This document shows positions 1 through 8,772 of a DNA stretch of 9,060 nt, in pieces (positions within the stretch are counted from its first letter, which is position 1; the number at the start of each line of letters is the position of its first letter). A program made the position numbers and the translations under genes. The DNA lies in contig JAAUPH010000079.1 of assembly GCA_012035435.1 (NCBI GenBank), forward strand, positions 1-9,060, written 5' to 3'. The DNA is from Sphingopyxis sp. (GTDB lineage Bacteria; Pseudomonadota; Alphaproteobacteria; Sphingomonadales; Sphingomonadaceae). The notes under the pieces were generated by a model, which saw nothing but the letters and a program-made list of their open reading frames with translations, made no database searches and was not told the DNA's origin.

Positions 1-17
1 ATTCTTCGGAGACCTTC

Positions 18-1199
<1,182 letters not shown>

Positions 1200-1705
1200 A
1201 TGTCGGCAAGTCGCTGTGCGAGCATGATTTGGTCCCCACCGCCGAGGCTATCTTTGACGCCGCGGACAAGGCTGGATGCACAATACATCTGCCCTATGAT
1301 GTTGTTGTTGCAAGGGAATTTGCCGCAGACCCACCCAGCCTGCGCACCTGCAACGTGCATGAAGTTGCAGAAGATGAAATGATTCTCGACATCGGCCCTG
1401 CCGCCGTCGAAGCGCTCGCAGACGTCCTCAAAATCTGCCGCACGCTCGTATGGAACGGCCCGCTTGGCGCATTCGAAATGGCTCCCTTTGATGCAGCCAC
1501 CGTCGCGCTCGCCCGAACGGCGGCGGCACTCACCCGCGACGGCTCGCTAGTGTCAGTTGCGGGGGGCGGGGACACCGTTGCTGCGCTTAACCACGCCGGA
1601 GCGGCTGCCGATTTCAGCTTTGTCTCGACCGCAGGCGGCGCCTTCCTCGAATGGATGGAAGGCAAGCCACTGCCCGGTGTGATTGCACTAGAGGCTGCGG
1701 CCTGA

Positions 1706-1792
1706 AACTACGTACTTAACGTTGGTTGCGTGCCCTTTTCCCTCCCGCTATGGCCGCGCGCAACATACGTATGCAGCCCACAAGGATTTCTC
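1706..1792 (+). promoter_or_regulatory. pgk-fba intergenic leader with palindrome CATACGTATG and fba ribosome binding site
   Basis: This 87-base gap holds a perfect 10-bp palindrome CATACGTATG (1764-1773) and the AAGGA ribosome binding site (1782-1786), six bases before the ATG at 1793. That site decides the aldolase start. The same frame is open from an upstream ATG at 1730, but those 21 extra residues look unlike the family. No convincing -35/-10 pair is seen. The palindrome may be an operator or chance. Confidence 0.4.
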
Positions 1793-2680
1793 ATGAATAC
1801 CGCCGAAATGACTGCAAAAATCGCCGCTGGACAGGGTTTTATCGCCGCGCTCGACCAGTCGGGGGGCTCGACCCCGAAAGCGCTCAAGGGCTATGGTGTT
1901 GAGAGCGATGCCTGGTCCGACGAGGCCGGTATGTACGACCTGATCCACCAGATGCGCTGCCGCATCATCCGCTCGCCCGCCTTCACCGGCGACAAGGCGC
2001 TCGGCGCAATCCTGTTCGAACGCACGATGGACGGCAGCGTCGATGGCCAGTCCGTGCCCGCCGCGCTGCTAGCCAAGGGCGTCGTCCCCTTCATCAAGAT
2101 CGACAAGGGCCTTGAGGACGAGGCGAACGGCGTTCAGCTGATGAAGCCGATGCCTGATCTCGATGCGTTGCTGACCAAGGCAAAAGCGCTGGGCGTCTAT
2201 GGCACCAAAGAACGTTCAGTCATCAATTCGGCCAATGCAGAGGGTATCGCAGCTGTCGTCGAGCAGCAATTCGCCGTGGGTGACGCCGTGCTCCGCCACG
2301 GTATGATGCCGATCATCGAACCCGAAGTGAACATCAAAAGTGCGACTCGGGCCCAATGCGACACGATCCTGCGGGACGAAATACTGAAGGCTTTGGACGC
2401 GTTGCCCGAAGGGCAGCAGGTGATGCTCAAGCTGTCGCTGCCCGTTGTGCCTGGTGCTTTTGACGCGCTGGTTGTGCACCCCAAAGTGCTGCGTGTCGTA
2501 GCGCTATCGGGCGGTTTCCAGCGACTTGAGGCGTGCGTCGAGCTAGCTAAAAACCGGGGGATCGTCGCCAGCTTCAGCCGCGCGCTGCTCGAAGACCTGC
2601 GTGCGCAGATGAGCGACGCTGAGTTTGATGCTGCGCTGGGCGAAGCAATCGATGCGATCCACGCGGCTTCGGTTGCGTAA
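1793..2680 (+). CDS. fba: Fructose-bisphosphate aldolase, class I (bacterial type)
   Basis: Cleaves fructose 1,6-bisphosphate into dihydroxyacetone phosphate and glyceraldehyde 3-phosphate, or condenses them in gluconeogenesis; cytoplasmic and metal-independent through a Schiff base. The protein is 295 residues, the usual length for the short bacterial class I family typified by the staphylococcal enzyme. Early on it has FIAALDQSGGSTPKAL (about 14-29), with the aspartate and serines of the phosphate site. It then has the IIEPEVNI strand, and VMLKLSLP, in which K213 is at the position of the Schiff-base lysine. SGGFQRLEA near residue 242 fits the C1-phosphate-binding loop. The start is set by AAGGA six bases upstream. 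It follows pgk by 87 bases and precedes thiE by 39 bases, so it may be co-transcribed with both. The gene appears intact. Confidence 0.94.
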   Translation: MNTAEMTAKIAAGQGFIAALDQSGGSTPKALKGYGVESDAWSDEAGMYDLIHQMRCRIIRSPAFTGDKALGAILFERTMDGSVDGQSVPAALLAKGVVPFIKIDKGLEDEANGVQLMKPMPDLDALLTKAKALGVYGTKERSVINSANAEGIAAVVEQQFAVGDAVLRHGMMPIIEPEVNIKSATRAQCDTILRDEILKALDALPEGQQVMLKLSLPVVPGAFDALVVHPKVLRVVALSGGFQRLEACVELAKNRGIVASFSRALLEDLRAQMSDAEFDAALGEAIDAIHAASVA

Positions 2681-2719
2681 GCTGCTTCCGTTGCGACGCA
2701 TCTTGGCATAGGTGGAGCT

Positions 2720-3361
2720 ATGACCAGCCCTACCTGCCAGCTTTACCTTATCTCCCCGCTCGAGGTCGGCGGCGACTTTCCGGATAAGCTGAGGGCAGCG
2801 CTCGGCGCTGGTCCGGTCGCGGCCTTCCAGTTTCGGGTAAAAGGCATCGACCAGCACGAAGCCGCGCGGCTCGCCGCACCGCTGCAGGATATCTGCGCCG
2901 ATCATGACGTTGCGTTCATCGTGAATGATGATGTGGCGCTGGCAAAACGGCTGAAAGCTGACGGCGTCCATCTGGGGCAGGGCGATGGCAACCCGAAAGA
3001 GGCGCGCATGGAGCTGGGGCCGGACGCGCAGATTGGCGTGACCTGTCACAGCAGCCGCCATCTCGCGATGGAGGCGGGTGAGGCTGGGGCCAATTATGTG
3101 GCGTTCGGCGCTTTTTATCCGACCACGACGAAGACAGTCGAACATCATGCAGAGCCCGAAATTCTGACGTGGTGGCAGGGGCTGTTCGAGCTTCCCTGCG
3201 TCGCCATTGGCGGCATCACCCCCGACAATGCGGGGCTGCTAGTGGAAGCGGGCGCCGATTTCCTGGCTGTCTCGTCCGCGATTTGGGCCGATCCCGATGG
3301 TCCGGCGGCGGCCGTCGGCAAGTTCCTCGCCGTCACGCAGCAGAAACGGGCGATCCTCTAA
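2720..3361 (+). CDS. thiE: Thiamine-phosphate synthase
   Basis: Joins hydroxymethylpyrimidine pyrophosphate to thiazole phosphate to give thiamine phosphate, releasing pyrophosphate; a cytoplasmic TIM-barrel enzyme. The 213-residue length is typical. Motifs in order: QFRVK at 37-41 (family QxRxK, the R and K contacting pyrophosphate), NDD at 69-71 and GVHLGQGD at 82-89. D70 and D89 are 19 residues apart, as are the two magnesium-binding aspartates of the Bacillus subtilis enzyme. GVTCHS and YVAFGAFYPTTTK follow (family form YVGFGPVFPTxTK), and AIGGI binds the thiazole phosphate near the end. A few positions depart from the consensus (V40, A for G in YVAFG), so a divergent or specialised ThiE is possible, but the catalytic frame is complete. 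The ribosome binding site is AGGTGGAG just before the ATG. It lies between fba and efp; no other thiamine gene is in view. No THI-box-like leader is evident in the 39 bases upstream. Confidence 0.88.
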   Translation: MTSPTCQLYLISPLEVGGDFPDKLRAALGAGPVAAFQFRVKGIDQHEAARLAAPLQDICADHDVAFIVNDDVALAKRLKADGVHLGQGDGNPKEARMELGPDAQIGVTCHSSRHLAMEAGEAGANYVAFGAFYPTTTKTVEHHAEPEILTWWQGLFELPCVAIGGITPDNAGLLVEAGADFLAVSSAIWADPDGPAAAVGKFLAVTQQKRAIL

Positions 3362-3369
3362 CAGTCCGA

Positions 3370-3420
3370 ACAGACCCGCAGCGGGCGGAGGGGAGGGTCG
3401 CGGTTTATCTGCGGGTCTGT
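3370..3420 (+). repeat. Perfect 12-bp inverted repeat downstream of thiE
   Basis: ACAGACCCGCAG at 3370-3381 is exactly complementary to CTGCGGGTCTGT at 3409-3420, with a 27-base purine-rich loop. It begins nine bases after the thiE stop. It has no T-tract, so it is not a standard intrinsic terminator. It may stabilise the upstream mRNA 3' end, assist Rho-dependent termination, or be part of the efp leader. Confidence 0.6.
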
Positions 3421-3459
3421 CCATGACCGCCATATGCCGAGGCTCGACCCGCCAGTATT

Positions 3460-3499
3460 GGACAAAGCCGCCAGAAATGCCCGCGCTTGCGCTTTGTCC
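3460..3499 (+). repeat. Perfect 9-bp inverted repeat in the efp leader
   Basis: GGACAAAGC at 3460-3468 pairs with GCTTTGTCC at 3491-3499 around a 22-base GC-rich loop. It lies about 90 bases before the efp start. A smaller GC-rich stem (GCC-CTTT-GGC at 3531-3540) and a pyrimidine tract (about 3555-3570) follow. Together they make the 227 bases between thiE and efp look like a structured leader. I see no match to a known riboswitch class. Confidence 0.5.
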
Positions 3500-3588
3500 C
3501 GCGCGGCGCTACGGCCCAGCGCTGGAGCGCGCCCTTTGGCGGCGCAGCATCCATGCTCTTTCTTTCCTTATCCAGCGAGTGTGCAGCA

Positions 3589-4152
3589 ATGAAGATCAGC
3601 GGTGTCGAAATCCGTCCGGGCAATATCCTTGAATATGAGGGCGGCATCTGGAAGGTCGCCAAGATCCAGCACACCCAGCCGGGCAAGGGCGGCGCCTATA
3701 TGCAGGTTGAAATGAAAAACCTGATCGACGGGCGCAAAACCAACGTCCGCTTTCGCAGCGCCGACACGGTCGAAAAGGTGCGCCTCGACACCAAGGATTT
3801 TCAATATCTTTATGCCGAAGGCGACGACCTCGTCTTCATGGACAAGGACACGTACGAACAAATCACCATTGCCAAGGATATCGTCGGCGAAGCAGGCGAC
3901 TTCCTGCAAGATGGCATGGATGTCGTGCTCGAATTGTGGGAAGAGCGCCCGATCTCGGTCGAATTGCCGGAGCAGGTCGAAGCGATGATCGTTGAGGCCG
4001 ATGCCGTGGTAAAGGGTCAGACGGCATCGTCGTCCTATAAGCCCGCAATCCTCGACAATGGCGTCCGCGTCATGGTCCCCCCGCACATCGGCAGCGGCAC
4101 GCGTATCGTCGTCAATGTCTATGACCGCGAATATGTGCGGCGCGCGGATTAA
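3589..4152 (+). CDS. efp: Elongation factor P
   Basis: Binds the ribosome between P and E sites and relieves stalling at consecutive prolines. The 187-residue protein is full length, with three beta-barrel domains: KOW-like N-terminal domain (about 1-63), central OB domain (about 64-127) and C-terminal OB domain (about 128-187). The start is the ATG at 3589, giving [12 protein letters not shown], the classic beginning; the frame is open further upstream to 3487 but that extension is not family-like. The domain I loop reads QPGKGGAY with K33 at the position of the E. coli modified Lys34. An arginine, as in EarP-rhamnosylated EF-P, is absent, so if modified it would be on lysine; the modifying enzyme is not in this window. 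The ribosome binding site is weak. The frame is intact, and suhB begins 11 bases after its stop. Confidence 0.96.
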   Translation: MKISGVEIRPGNILEYEGGIWKVAKIQHTQPGKGGAYMQVEMKNLIDGRKTNVRFRSADTVEKVRLDTKDFQYLYAEGDDLVFMDKDTYEQITIAKDIVGEAGDFLQDGMDVVLELWEERPISVELPEQVEAMIVEADAVVKGQTASSSYKPAILDNGVRVMVPPHIGSGTRIVVNVYDREYVRRAD

Positions 4153-4163
4153 GGTCTGATATC

Positions 4164-4981
4164 GTGGCCGTATCGGGCATCATCACCGTCATGGAACGCG
4201 CCGCGCGCAAGGCGGGGTCAAAGCTGCGCCGCGATTTTGGCGAGATTGAACATCTGCAGGTCTCGCAAAAAGGTCCGGCGGACTTCGTATCGAAGGCCGA
4301 CCAGGCCGCCGAGCGTACGCTGTATGACGAACTCACCTATGCGCGGCCCGGCTGGGGGTTTGTGATGGAAGAGGCCGGCGTGATCGAAGGGGAACCGGGC
4401 AAGCCGCGCTTCATCGTCGATCCGCTCGACGGTACGTCGAACTTCCTTCACGCCATCCCGCATTTCGCGATTTCGATCGCGGTGCAGGAACCTGCGCTCG
4501 GCGGCGGTTGGGGCGATGTGACAGCAGCGCTGGTGTATCAGCCGGTCACCGACGAAAGCTATTGGGCCGAGCGCGGTCGCGGCGCGTGGCTGCATGACCG
4601 GCGCCTGCGCGTCGGCGCGCGGCGACACCTGAACGAATGCCTGGTGGCCACTGGTATCCCCTATATGGCCACGGTGATTTCGCGCAGTGGAGCCGCATTT
4701 TCGGCGCAGTTGCGCCCGAAGTCGCCGGTATCCGCCGCTTTGGTGCCGCGAGCCTCGATCTCGCCTGGGTCGCCGCAGGCCGCTTCGACGGGTTCTGGGA
4801 GAGCGATCTCGCCATCTGGGACGTCGCGGCGGGCATGTTGCTGGTGCGCGAAGCAGGCGGTTTCGTGAGTGACTTTCGCGGCGGGGAGCGCGCGATCGAG
4901 CGCAGCGAATATCTCGCGGGTAGCGCCGCGGTGCACAGCAAGCTGCAAAAGCTGGTCGCGGGGGCGCTCAGGGGGAGCTGA
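4164..4981 (+). CDS. suhB: Inositol monophosphatase / SuhB family protein, interrupted by a one-base deletion
   Basis: Magnesium-dependent phosphatase fold; E. coli SuhB hydrolyses inositol phosphate and also acts with NusA in rRNA transcription. The start is GTG at 4164, with TAAGG nine bases upstream and 11 bases after the efp stop. Motifs in the first frame: MEEAG with E69/E70 for the metal, and VDPLDGTSNFLH with metal-binding D86 and D89. After VATGIPYM (about residue 168) the frame loses similarity. The family sequence resumes one frame over as GHGDFAQWSRIFGAVAPEV, then WDVAAGMLLVREAGGF with the third metal-site aspartate, ending at the TGA at 4979-4981. Adding one G at the GG of 4667-4668 restores a normal 272-residue protein. 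As written, the first frame would end at 4868 with a scrambled tail lacking the WD.AAG motif. A sequencing error in a short G run is the simplest explanation; a true pseudogene cannot be excluded. Confidence 0.88.
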
Positions 4982-4984
4982 ACC

Positions 4985-5009
4985 CCTTGCCCACGCGGTG
5001 TGAGCAAGG
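4985..5009. terminator. Candidate bidirectional hairpin between convergent suhB and ybjN-like gene
   Basis: CCTTGC at 4985-4990 pairs with GCAAGG at 5004-5009, with a possible inner CAC/GTG pairing. It fills the 39-base gap between two convergent stop codons, where a shared terminator would be expected. There is no T-tract on either side, so intrinsic termination is uncertain. Confidence 0.35.
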
Positions 5010-5020
5010 AGCGCATTCCC

Positions 5021-5500
5021 TTAGTCGCCGTGGATATGTTTCTGAAAGGCGGTCATCAGCGCTTTCCAAGTGTTGACAGCCTCGCCGACATTTTCACGCG
5101 GTATGCCGTTAAAGTCGAGGTCGACGTCCATCTCAAGCACCGGATCGCCGCTATCGTCGCGATACGCCCGGGCAAAACGCTTATTTTCGTTCCAATCATT
5201 AAGCGTTTCGAGCGTGGTCTTTTTGGCGTCATTGAAGCCCATGTAAAATTGCAAAGTCGAACAATTGCGGTCGTCGTCATCTCAATTCATGAACAGTACC
5301 AGAAATTTGAGGCCGCTGTGCTTGCTCTCCAGATAGTTTGCGCTCTCGCCGCCATCTTTCAATTCTGTGGGCAGGCCTTGGCCTTCCAATATTTGCTTGA
5401 TGACCGTCGGATCTTTTGCGCCAACTAGCTCCGCCTGTGCCGGAGCGGCTGTCATTGCCGCTAGTGCCAGCGTTGCACCGCCAAACCATTTTAGAACCAT
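5021..5500 (-). pseudogene. Secreted YbjN-domain protein, interrupted by an in-frame TGA
   Basis: YbjN-like proteins are small and poorly understood (the family is called a putative sensory transduction regulator); this one is predicted to be periplasmic. On the minus strand an ATG at 5500-5498 follows a strong GGAGG ribosome binding site seven bases away. Residues 1-23 form a signal peptide (MVLKWFGG, Ala-rich core, cleavage after AQA). The frame reads KFLVLFMN, then TGA at 5284-5282 (codon 73), then in the same frame DDDDRNC, TLQFYMGF, LNDWNENKRFARAY and DPVLEMDVDLDFNG to a TAA at 5023-5021. Ignoring the TGA gives a continuous 159-residue protein of normal family length. In homologues as I recall them a cysteine occupies the codon-73 position, paired with a second one at the position of C80. 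TGA is one base from TGC/TGT, so this is a recent nonsense change, a base-call error or, much less likely, selenocysteine. The half after the stop is well preserved. Confidence 0.75.
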
Positions 5501-5535
5501 GAAAATCCCTCCCCCTTTTGGCCAATCGTGACCGT

Positions 5536-5569
5536 TTGCCTACCTTGCCTGCCTTTTGTGCGCGCACAA
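5536..5569. promoter_or_regulatory. Divergent control region: tandem 9-bp repeats and a 14-bp palindrome
   Basis: Between the divergent ybjN-like gene and nuoA lie two adjacent near-identical 9-mers, TTGCCTACC and TTGCCTGCC (5536-5553). Right after them is the perfect 14-bp palindrome TTGTGCGCGCACAA (5556-5569). A palindrome of this length with neighbouring direct repeats between divergent genes fits an operator for a dimeric regulator. The regulator is unknown, and I see no reliable -35/-10 pair for either gene. Confidence 0.45.
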
Positions 5570-5650
5570 GCCCAAAGCGTCGGTGCAACGGCAAATTTCC
5601 CTGATCATCCGCTTGCGGGGCTGGGCGGGCTCGCCTAAAGCGCCCCAATA

Positions 5651-5665
5651 TCCGGGCCATCCGGA
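5651..5665 (+). promoter_or_regulatory. Short hairpin just upstream of nuoA
   Basis: TCCGG (5651-5655) pairs with CCGGA (5661-5665) around a five-base loop and is followed by a loosely T-rich stretch (GTCTTTCGTT). It lies about 30 bases before the nuoA start. It could be a weak attenuator or leader stem; the stem is short, so chance is a fair alternative. The rest of the 195-base gap upstream of nuoA shows nothing else I can name. Confidence 0.22.
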
Positions 5666-5695
5666 GTCTTTCGTTAAGCGGGACAAGCGCCAAAA

Positions 5696-6070
5696 ATGCT
5701 AGATCTATCGCAATATCTGCCAATCCTGCTTTTCCTGGGCATTGCGCTGGGGATTTCGACCCTGTTCGTGTTCCTGCCCATGGGGGTCTCTCGCCTGACC
5801 GGCGCGCATCAGCCTGACCCTGCCAAGCTCACCGAATATGAATGCGGTTTCCCTGCATTTGAGGATGCGCGCAGCCAGTTTGACGTGCGCTTTTACCTGG
5901 TGGCCATCCTTTTCATCATCTTCGATCTGGAAGCGGCGTACCTCTTCCCCTGGGCGGTCAGCCTCGACACGATTGGCTGGGCGGGATGGGCCACCATGAT
6001 GGTGTTCCTCGCGGAACTTGGCATAGGCCTGGTCTATGCTTGGGAAAAGGGAGCTTTGGACTGGGAATGA
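5696..6070 (+). CDS. nuoA: NADH-quinone oxidoreductase subunit A
   Basis: Membrane subunit of respiratory complex I (ND3 homologue), next to the quinone cavity at the junction of the membrane and peripheral arms. The 124-residue protein has three predicted helices (about 9-31, 66-88 and 93-115). The long loop carries EYECGF with C50, the conserved loop cysteine whose region moves between active and resting states in mitochondrial ND3. Helix 2 holds [12 protein letters not shown] with D77 and E79, matching conserved acidic residues of E. coli NuoA (D79, E81). Only a weak ribosome binding site precedes the ATG. It is the first gene of the nuo operon, and its stop overlaps the nuoB start as ATGA (6067-6070), indicating translational coupling. 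Intact and typical in length. Confidence 0.95.
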   Translation: MLDLSQYLPILLFLGIALGISTLFVFLPMGVSRLTGAHQPDPAKLTEYECGFPAFEDARSQFDVRFYLVAILFIIFDLEAAYLFPWAVSLDTIGWAGWATMMVFLAELGIGLVYAWEKGALDWE

Positions 6071-6636
6071 GCAGCTCGATCATCCTCCCGCCGGGTTCCA
6101 CCCTGCCGCCAGCCATGCCAGTTGCGCCGGGCACCGCGCCCGACGCTGACTTTTACAACGACTTGACCGGCGAAGTCGGGGACAAGGGCTTTCTCGTCAC
6201 CTCGACTGAGGATTTGTTCGCCTGGGCGCGCACCGGTTCGCTGTGGTGGATGACCTTTGGCTTGGCCTGCTGCGCGGTCGAGATGATTCACGTCAACATG
6301 CCGCGCTATGACATGGAGCGCTTTGGCGTGGCCCCGCGTGCGTCTCCCCGCCAATCGGATGTGATGATCGTCGCGGGCACGCTGTGCAACAAAATGGCCC
6401 CCGCACTACGCCGCGTCTATGACCAGATGTCGAACCCCAAATATGTAATTTCGATGGGTAGCTGCGCCAATGGCGGCGGTTATTATCATTACAGCTATTC
6501 GGTCGTGCGCGGCTGTGACCGGATCGTGCCGGTAGACATTTATGTTCCCGGCTGCCCACCGACTGCCGAGGCTTTGCTCTATGGCGTGATGCAATTGCAG
6601 CGCAAAATCCGCCGCATGGGGACGATTGAGCGATGA
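6067..6636 (+). CDS. nuoB: NADH-quinone oxidoreductase subunit B
   Basis: Peripheral-arm subunit (PSST homologue) that holds iron-sulfur cluster N2, the direct electron donor to quinone. The 189-residue protein has the four N2 cysteines: tandem C68-C69 in LACCAVEM, C133 in GSCANGGG and C163 in [11 protein letters not shown]. About 40 N-terminal residues rich in proline and alanine ([15 protein letters not shown]) precede the conserved core, and vary between species. The ATG overlaps the nuoA stop by four bases, and its own stop overlaps nuoC by four. The frame is open upstream to 5986, but that stretch lies inside nuoA and is not family-like. Intact. Confidence 0.97.
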   Translation: MSSSIILPPGSTLPPAMPVAPGTAPDADFYNDLTGEVGDKGFLVTSTEDLFAWARTGSLWWMTFGLACCAVEMIHVNMPRYDMERFGVAPRASPRQSDVMIVAGTLCNKMAPALRRVYDQMSNPKYVISMGSCANGGGYYHYSYSVVRGCDRIVPVDIYVPGCPPTAEALLYGVMQLQRKIRRMGTIER

Positions 6637-7466
6637 GCCACGCCGCCCCCGTCATCGCGCCGCGCAAAGATTTGGCGAAGGAGCTGAAATCGGTTCTGGG
6701 TAAGGATATGCTGGCGCATGTCTTCGCCAACGACGAAGACAGCGTCGATGTCAAACGCGACGCTGTCGATGCTGTGATGATCGCGCTGCGCGACCGCATG
6801 GACTATCAACAGCTGATGGAAATTGCAGGGGTCGATTATCCTGACCGCGCTGAGCGGTTTGAGGTCGTCTATCACCTCCTCAGCGTCACCCGAAACCACC
6901 GCCTGCGCGTCCGTGTGTCAGCGAGCGAGGCGACGCCGGTGCCAAGCATTACAGGTGTCTGGCCCAACGCGGGCTGGCTCGAGCGCGAAGTGTTCGACAT
7001 GTACGGCGTGCTATTCAGCGGTAACACCGACCTGCGCCGTATCCTCACCGACTATGGTTTTGAAGGCCATCCGTTCCGCAAGGATTTCCCGCTGACCGGC
7101 TATGTCGAGATGCGCTATTCCGAAGAACAGAAGCGCGTGGTCTATGAGCCGGTGAAGCTGGCGCAGGATTTCCGCAGCTTCGATTTCCTCTCGCCTTGGG
7201 AAGGCGCCGATTATGTGCTGCCCGGCGATGAAAAAGCGGGCGGGACAGGCGAAGCGGCGGGCAAGGGCGCTCCGACCCCGCAAACGGCCGATGCCGCGCG
7301 CAAGGACACCGCGCCCGTCAAAGCGCCGCCGCCGCCCAAGCCCAAGGTCACTGAATCAACCGCCGATACTGGCGCAGGTGCCGCGGCTAATAAGGCTGCG
7401 ACCAAGCGCAGTGCGGGCACCGCCAAACCCCGCGCCCCCCGTAAGCCGAAGGGGTCGGGGGAATGA
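6633..7466 (+). CDS. nuoC: NADH-quinone oxidoreductase subunit C with a long Ala/Pro/Lys-rich tail
   Basis: Peripheral-arm 30-kDa-type subunit that packs against NuoD and NuoB. It is 277 residues: a conserved core to about residue 198 and then a tail of about 79 residues. The family signature appears as [36 protein letters not shown] and [22 protein letters not shown]. The tail (after [10 protein letters not shown]) is low-complexity, rich in Ala, Pro, Lys, Thr and Gly, with a run of four prolines (PPPPKPK) and a strongly basic end ([13 protein letters not shown]). Tails of this type are, as I recall, common in sphingomonad NuoC proteins; they are absent from many other bacterial NuoC. The downstream EF-P target potential is notable, since the proline run is the kind of motif EF-P assists. 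The start overlaps the nuoB stop as ATGA (6633-6636). No repeats or frameshift seen. Confidence 0.95.
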   Translation: MSHAAPVIAPRKDLAKELKSVLGKDMLAHVFANDEDSVDVKRDAVDAVMIALRDRMDYQQLMEIAGVDYPDRAERFEVVYHLLSVTRNHRLRVRVSASEATPVPSITGVWPNAGWLEREVFDMYGVLFSGNTDLRRILTDYGFEGHPFRKDFPLTGYVEMRYSEEQKRVVYEPVKLAQDFRSFDFLSPWEGADYVLPGDEKAGGTGEAAGKGAPTPQTADAARKDTAPVKAPPPPKPKVTESTADTGAGAAANKAATKRSAGTAKPRAPRKPKGSGE

Positions 7467-7519
7467 CGAAGGATTATATTCCGGCCATGGCGAAGTTTGA
7501 GAAGGGAGTATCGGCATGA
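7463..7519 (+). CDS. Possible 18-codon coupling ORF between nuoC and nuoD
   Basis: The frame [18 protein letters not shown] starts in the ATGA that holds the nuoC stop (7463-7466) and stops in the ATGA that holds the nuoD start (7516-7519). It would thus carry ribosomes without a gap from nuoC to nuoD. G-rich bases upstream (7449-7461) give a poor ribosome binding site, while nuoD has its own good one (GGGAG at 7504-7508, seven bases before ATG). The product resembles nothing I know. It may be chance, since only 18 stop-free codons are needed, or a coupling device with no functional peptide. Confidence 0.3.
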   Translation: MTKDYIPAMAKFEKGVSA

Positions 7520-8772
7520 CCGAAACCCAGACCATTAAACACCACGGCAGCGACATGTTCGACGGCTATCCGGTCGACACCGCCAACACGCCCGGCGATC
7601 AGGAAGTCACCAACTACACGATCAACTTCGGCCCTCAGCATCCTGCGGCGCACGGCGTGCTGCGGATGATCCTGGAGCTCGACGGCGAGATTATCGAGCG
7701 GGTAGACCCGCATGTCGGGCTGCTCCATCGCGGCACCGAAAAGCTGATCGAATACAAGACATATTTGCAGGCGCTGCCCTATTTCGACCGGCTCGATTAT
7801 TGCTCGCCGCTGGGCATGGAGCATAGCTATGTGCTCGCCATCGAAAAGCTGCTGAACCTGGAGGTGCCGGCGCGCGCACAATATCTCCGCACGATGTTTG
7901 CTGAGCTGACGCGCATTTGCAACCATATGCTTAACATCGGCAGCCATGTGATGGACGTCGGCGCGATGACGCCGAACCTGTGGATTTTTGAGCTGCGTGA
8001 GGATTGCCTCAACTTCTTTGAACGCGCGTCGGGCGCGCGGATGCACTGTGCCTACTACCGCCCCGGCGGCGTGCACCAGGACGTGCCGGAGAAGCTGCTC
8101 GTTGACATTGGCGAATGGTGCGAAAAACGCCTGCCCGAACTCTTCGGTGATGCGATGAGCCTGGTGCTCGATAACCGCATCTTCAAACAGCGCAACGTCG
8201 ATATCGCGACCGTCAGCAAGCAGGACGCGCTGGCATGGGGCTTTAGCGGCCCCATGATCCGCGGCAGCGGCATTGCGTGGGATTTGCGCAAGTCGCAGCC
8301 TTATGACGCCTATGCAAAGATGGATTTCGACATCCCCGTCGGCACCCGCGGAGATTGCTATGACCGTTTCAAGGTCCGCGTGGATGAGGTGTATCAATCG
8401 GCGCGGATTATCAAACAATGTCTGCGCGACATGCCGACCGGCCCCATCGCCAGCAACGACCGCAAAGTCGTGCCGCCCAAGCGCGTTGAGATGAAGCAGT
8501 CGATGGAAAGCCTGATCCATCACTTCAAGCTCTATACCGAGGGCTTCCACGTTCCCGCCGGCGAAGTCTATGTCGCCACCGAAAGCCCCAAGGGCGAATT
8601 CGGCGTCTATCTGGTCAGTGACGGCACCAACAAACCCTATCGCTGCAAAATCCGCCCGACGGCGTTCTCGCACCTGCAAGCGATGGACATGATGTGCAAA
8701 GGCCACATGCTGGCCGACACAACCGCGATCATCGGCGCGATCGACGTAGTGTTTGGGGAGTGTGATCGGTGA
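7516..8772 (+). CDS. nuoD: NADH-quinone oxidoreductase subunit D
   Basis: Peripheral-arm 49-kDa-type subunit forming most of the quinone-binding site; related to the large subunit of [NiFe] hydrogenases but without the metal-binding cysteines. The 418-residue protein is full length. Near the start [11 protein letters not shown] provides H46, and RLDYCSPL provides Y95; their 49-residue spacing equals that of the quinone head-group residues His38 and Tyr87 of Thermus Nqo4. Further signatures are [44 protein letters not shown] and the C-terminal end VFGECDR, where GEVDR is commoner. The start is set by GGGAG seven bases before the ATG. It is separate from nuoC, unlike the fused NuoCD of enteric bacteria. 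Its stop overlaps the next small gene by four bases (GTGA, 8769-8772). Intact. Confidence 0.97.
   Translation: MTETQTIKHHGSDMFDGYPVDTANTPGDQEVTNYTINFGPQHPAAHGVLRMILELDGEIIERVDPHVGLLHRGTEKLIEYKTYLQALPYFDRLDYCSPLGMEHSYVLAIEKLLNLEVPARAQYLRTMFAELTRICNHMLNIGSHVMDVGAMTPNLWIFELREDCLNFFERASGARMHCAYYRPGGVHQDVPEKLLVDIGEWCEKRLPELFGDAMSLVLDNRIFKQRNVDIATVSKQDALAWGFSGPMIRGSGIAWDLRKSQPYDAYAKMDFDIPVGTRGDCYDRFKVRVDEVYQSARIIKQCLRDMPTGPIASNDRKVVPPKRVEMKQSMESLIHHFKLYTEGFHVPAGEVYVATESPKGEFGVYLVSDGTNKPYRCKIRPTAFSHLQAMDMMCKGHMLADTTAIIGAIDVVFGECDR

Noticed and set aside
1261..1320. A lower-GC patch (about 48 % by hand count) inside pgk, with GTT codon repeats
   Set aside because: The protein stays normal phosphoglycerate kinase through it ([19 protein letters not shown]) and the patch is short, so it is not good evidence of recombination.
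3487..3588. N-terminal extension of elongation factor P from an upstream ATG at 3487
   Set aside because: EF-P proteins begin at [12 protein letters not shown], and the upstream 34 residues have no family counterpart and overlap the structured leader.
7474..8706. A 410-codon open frame on the minus strand opposite nuoD
   Set aside because: It lies entirely opposite a certain nuoD, and its His/Ala/Arg-rich translation resembles no family. Long antisense frames arise in GC-rich genes from codon bias.
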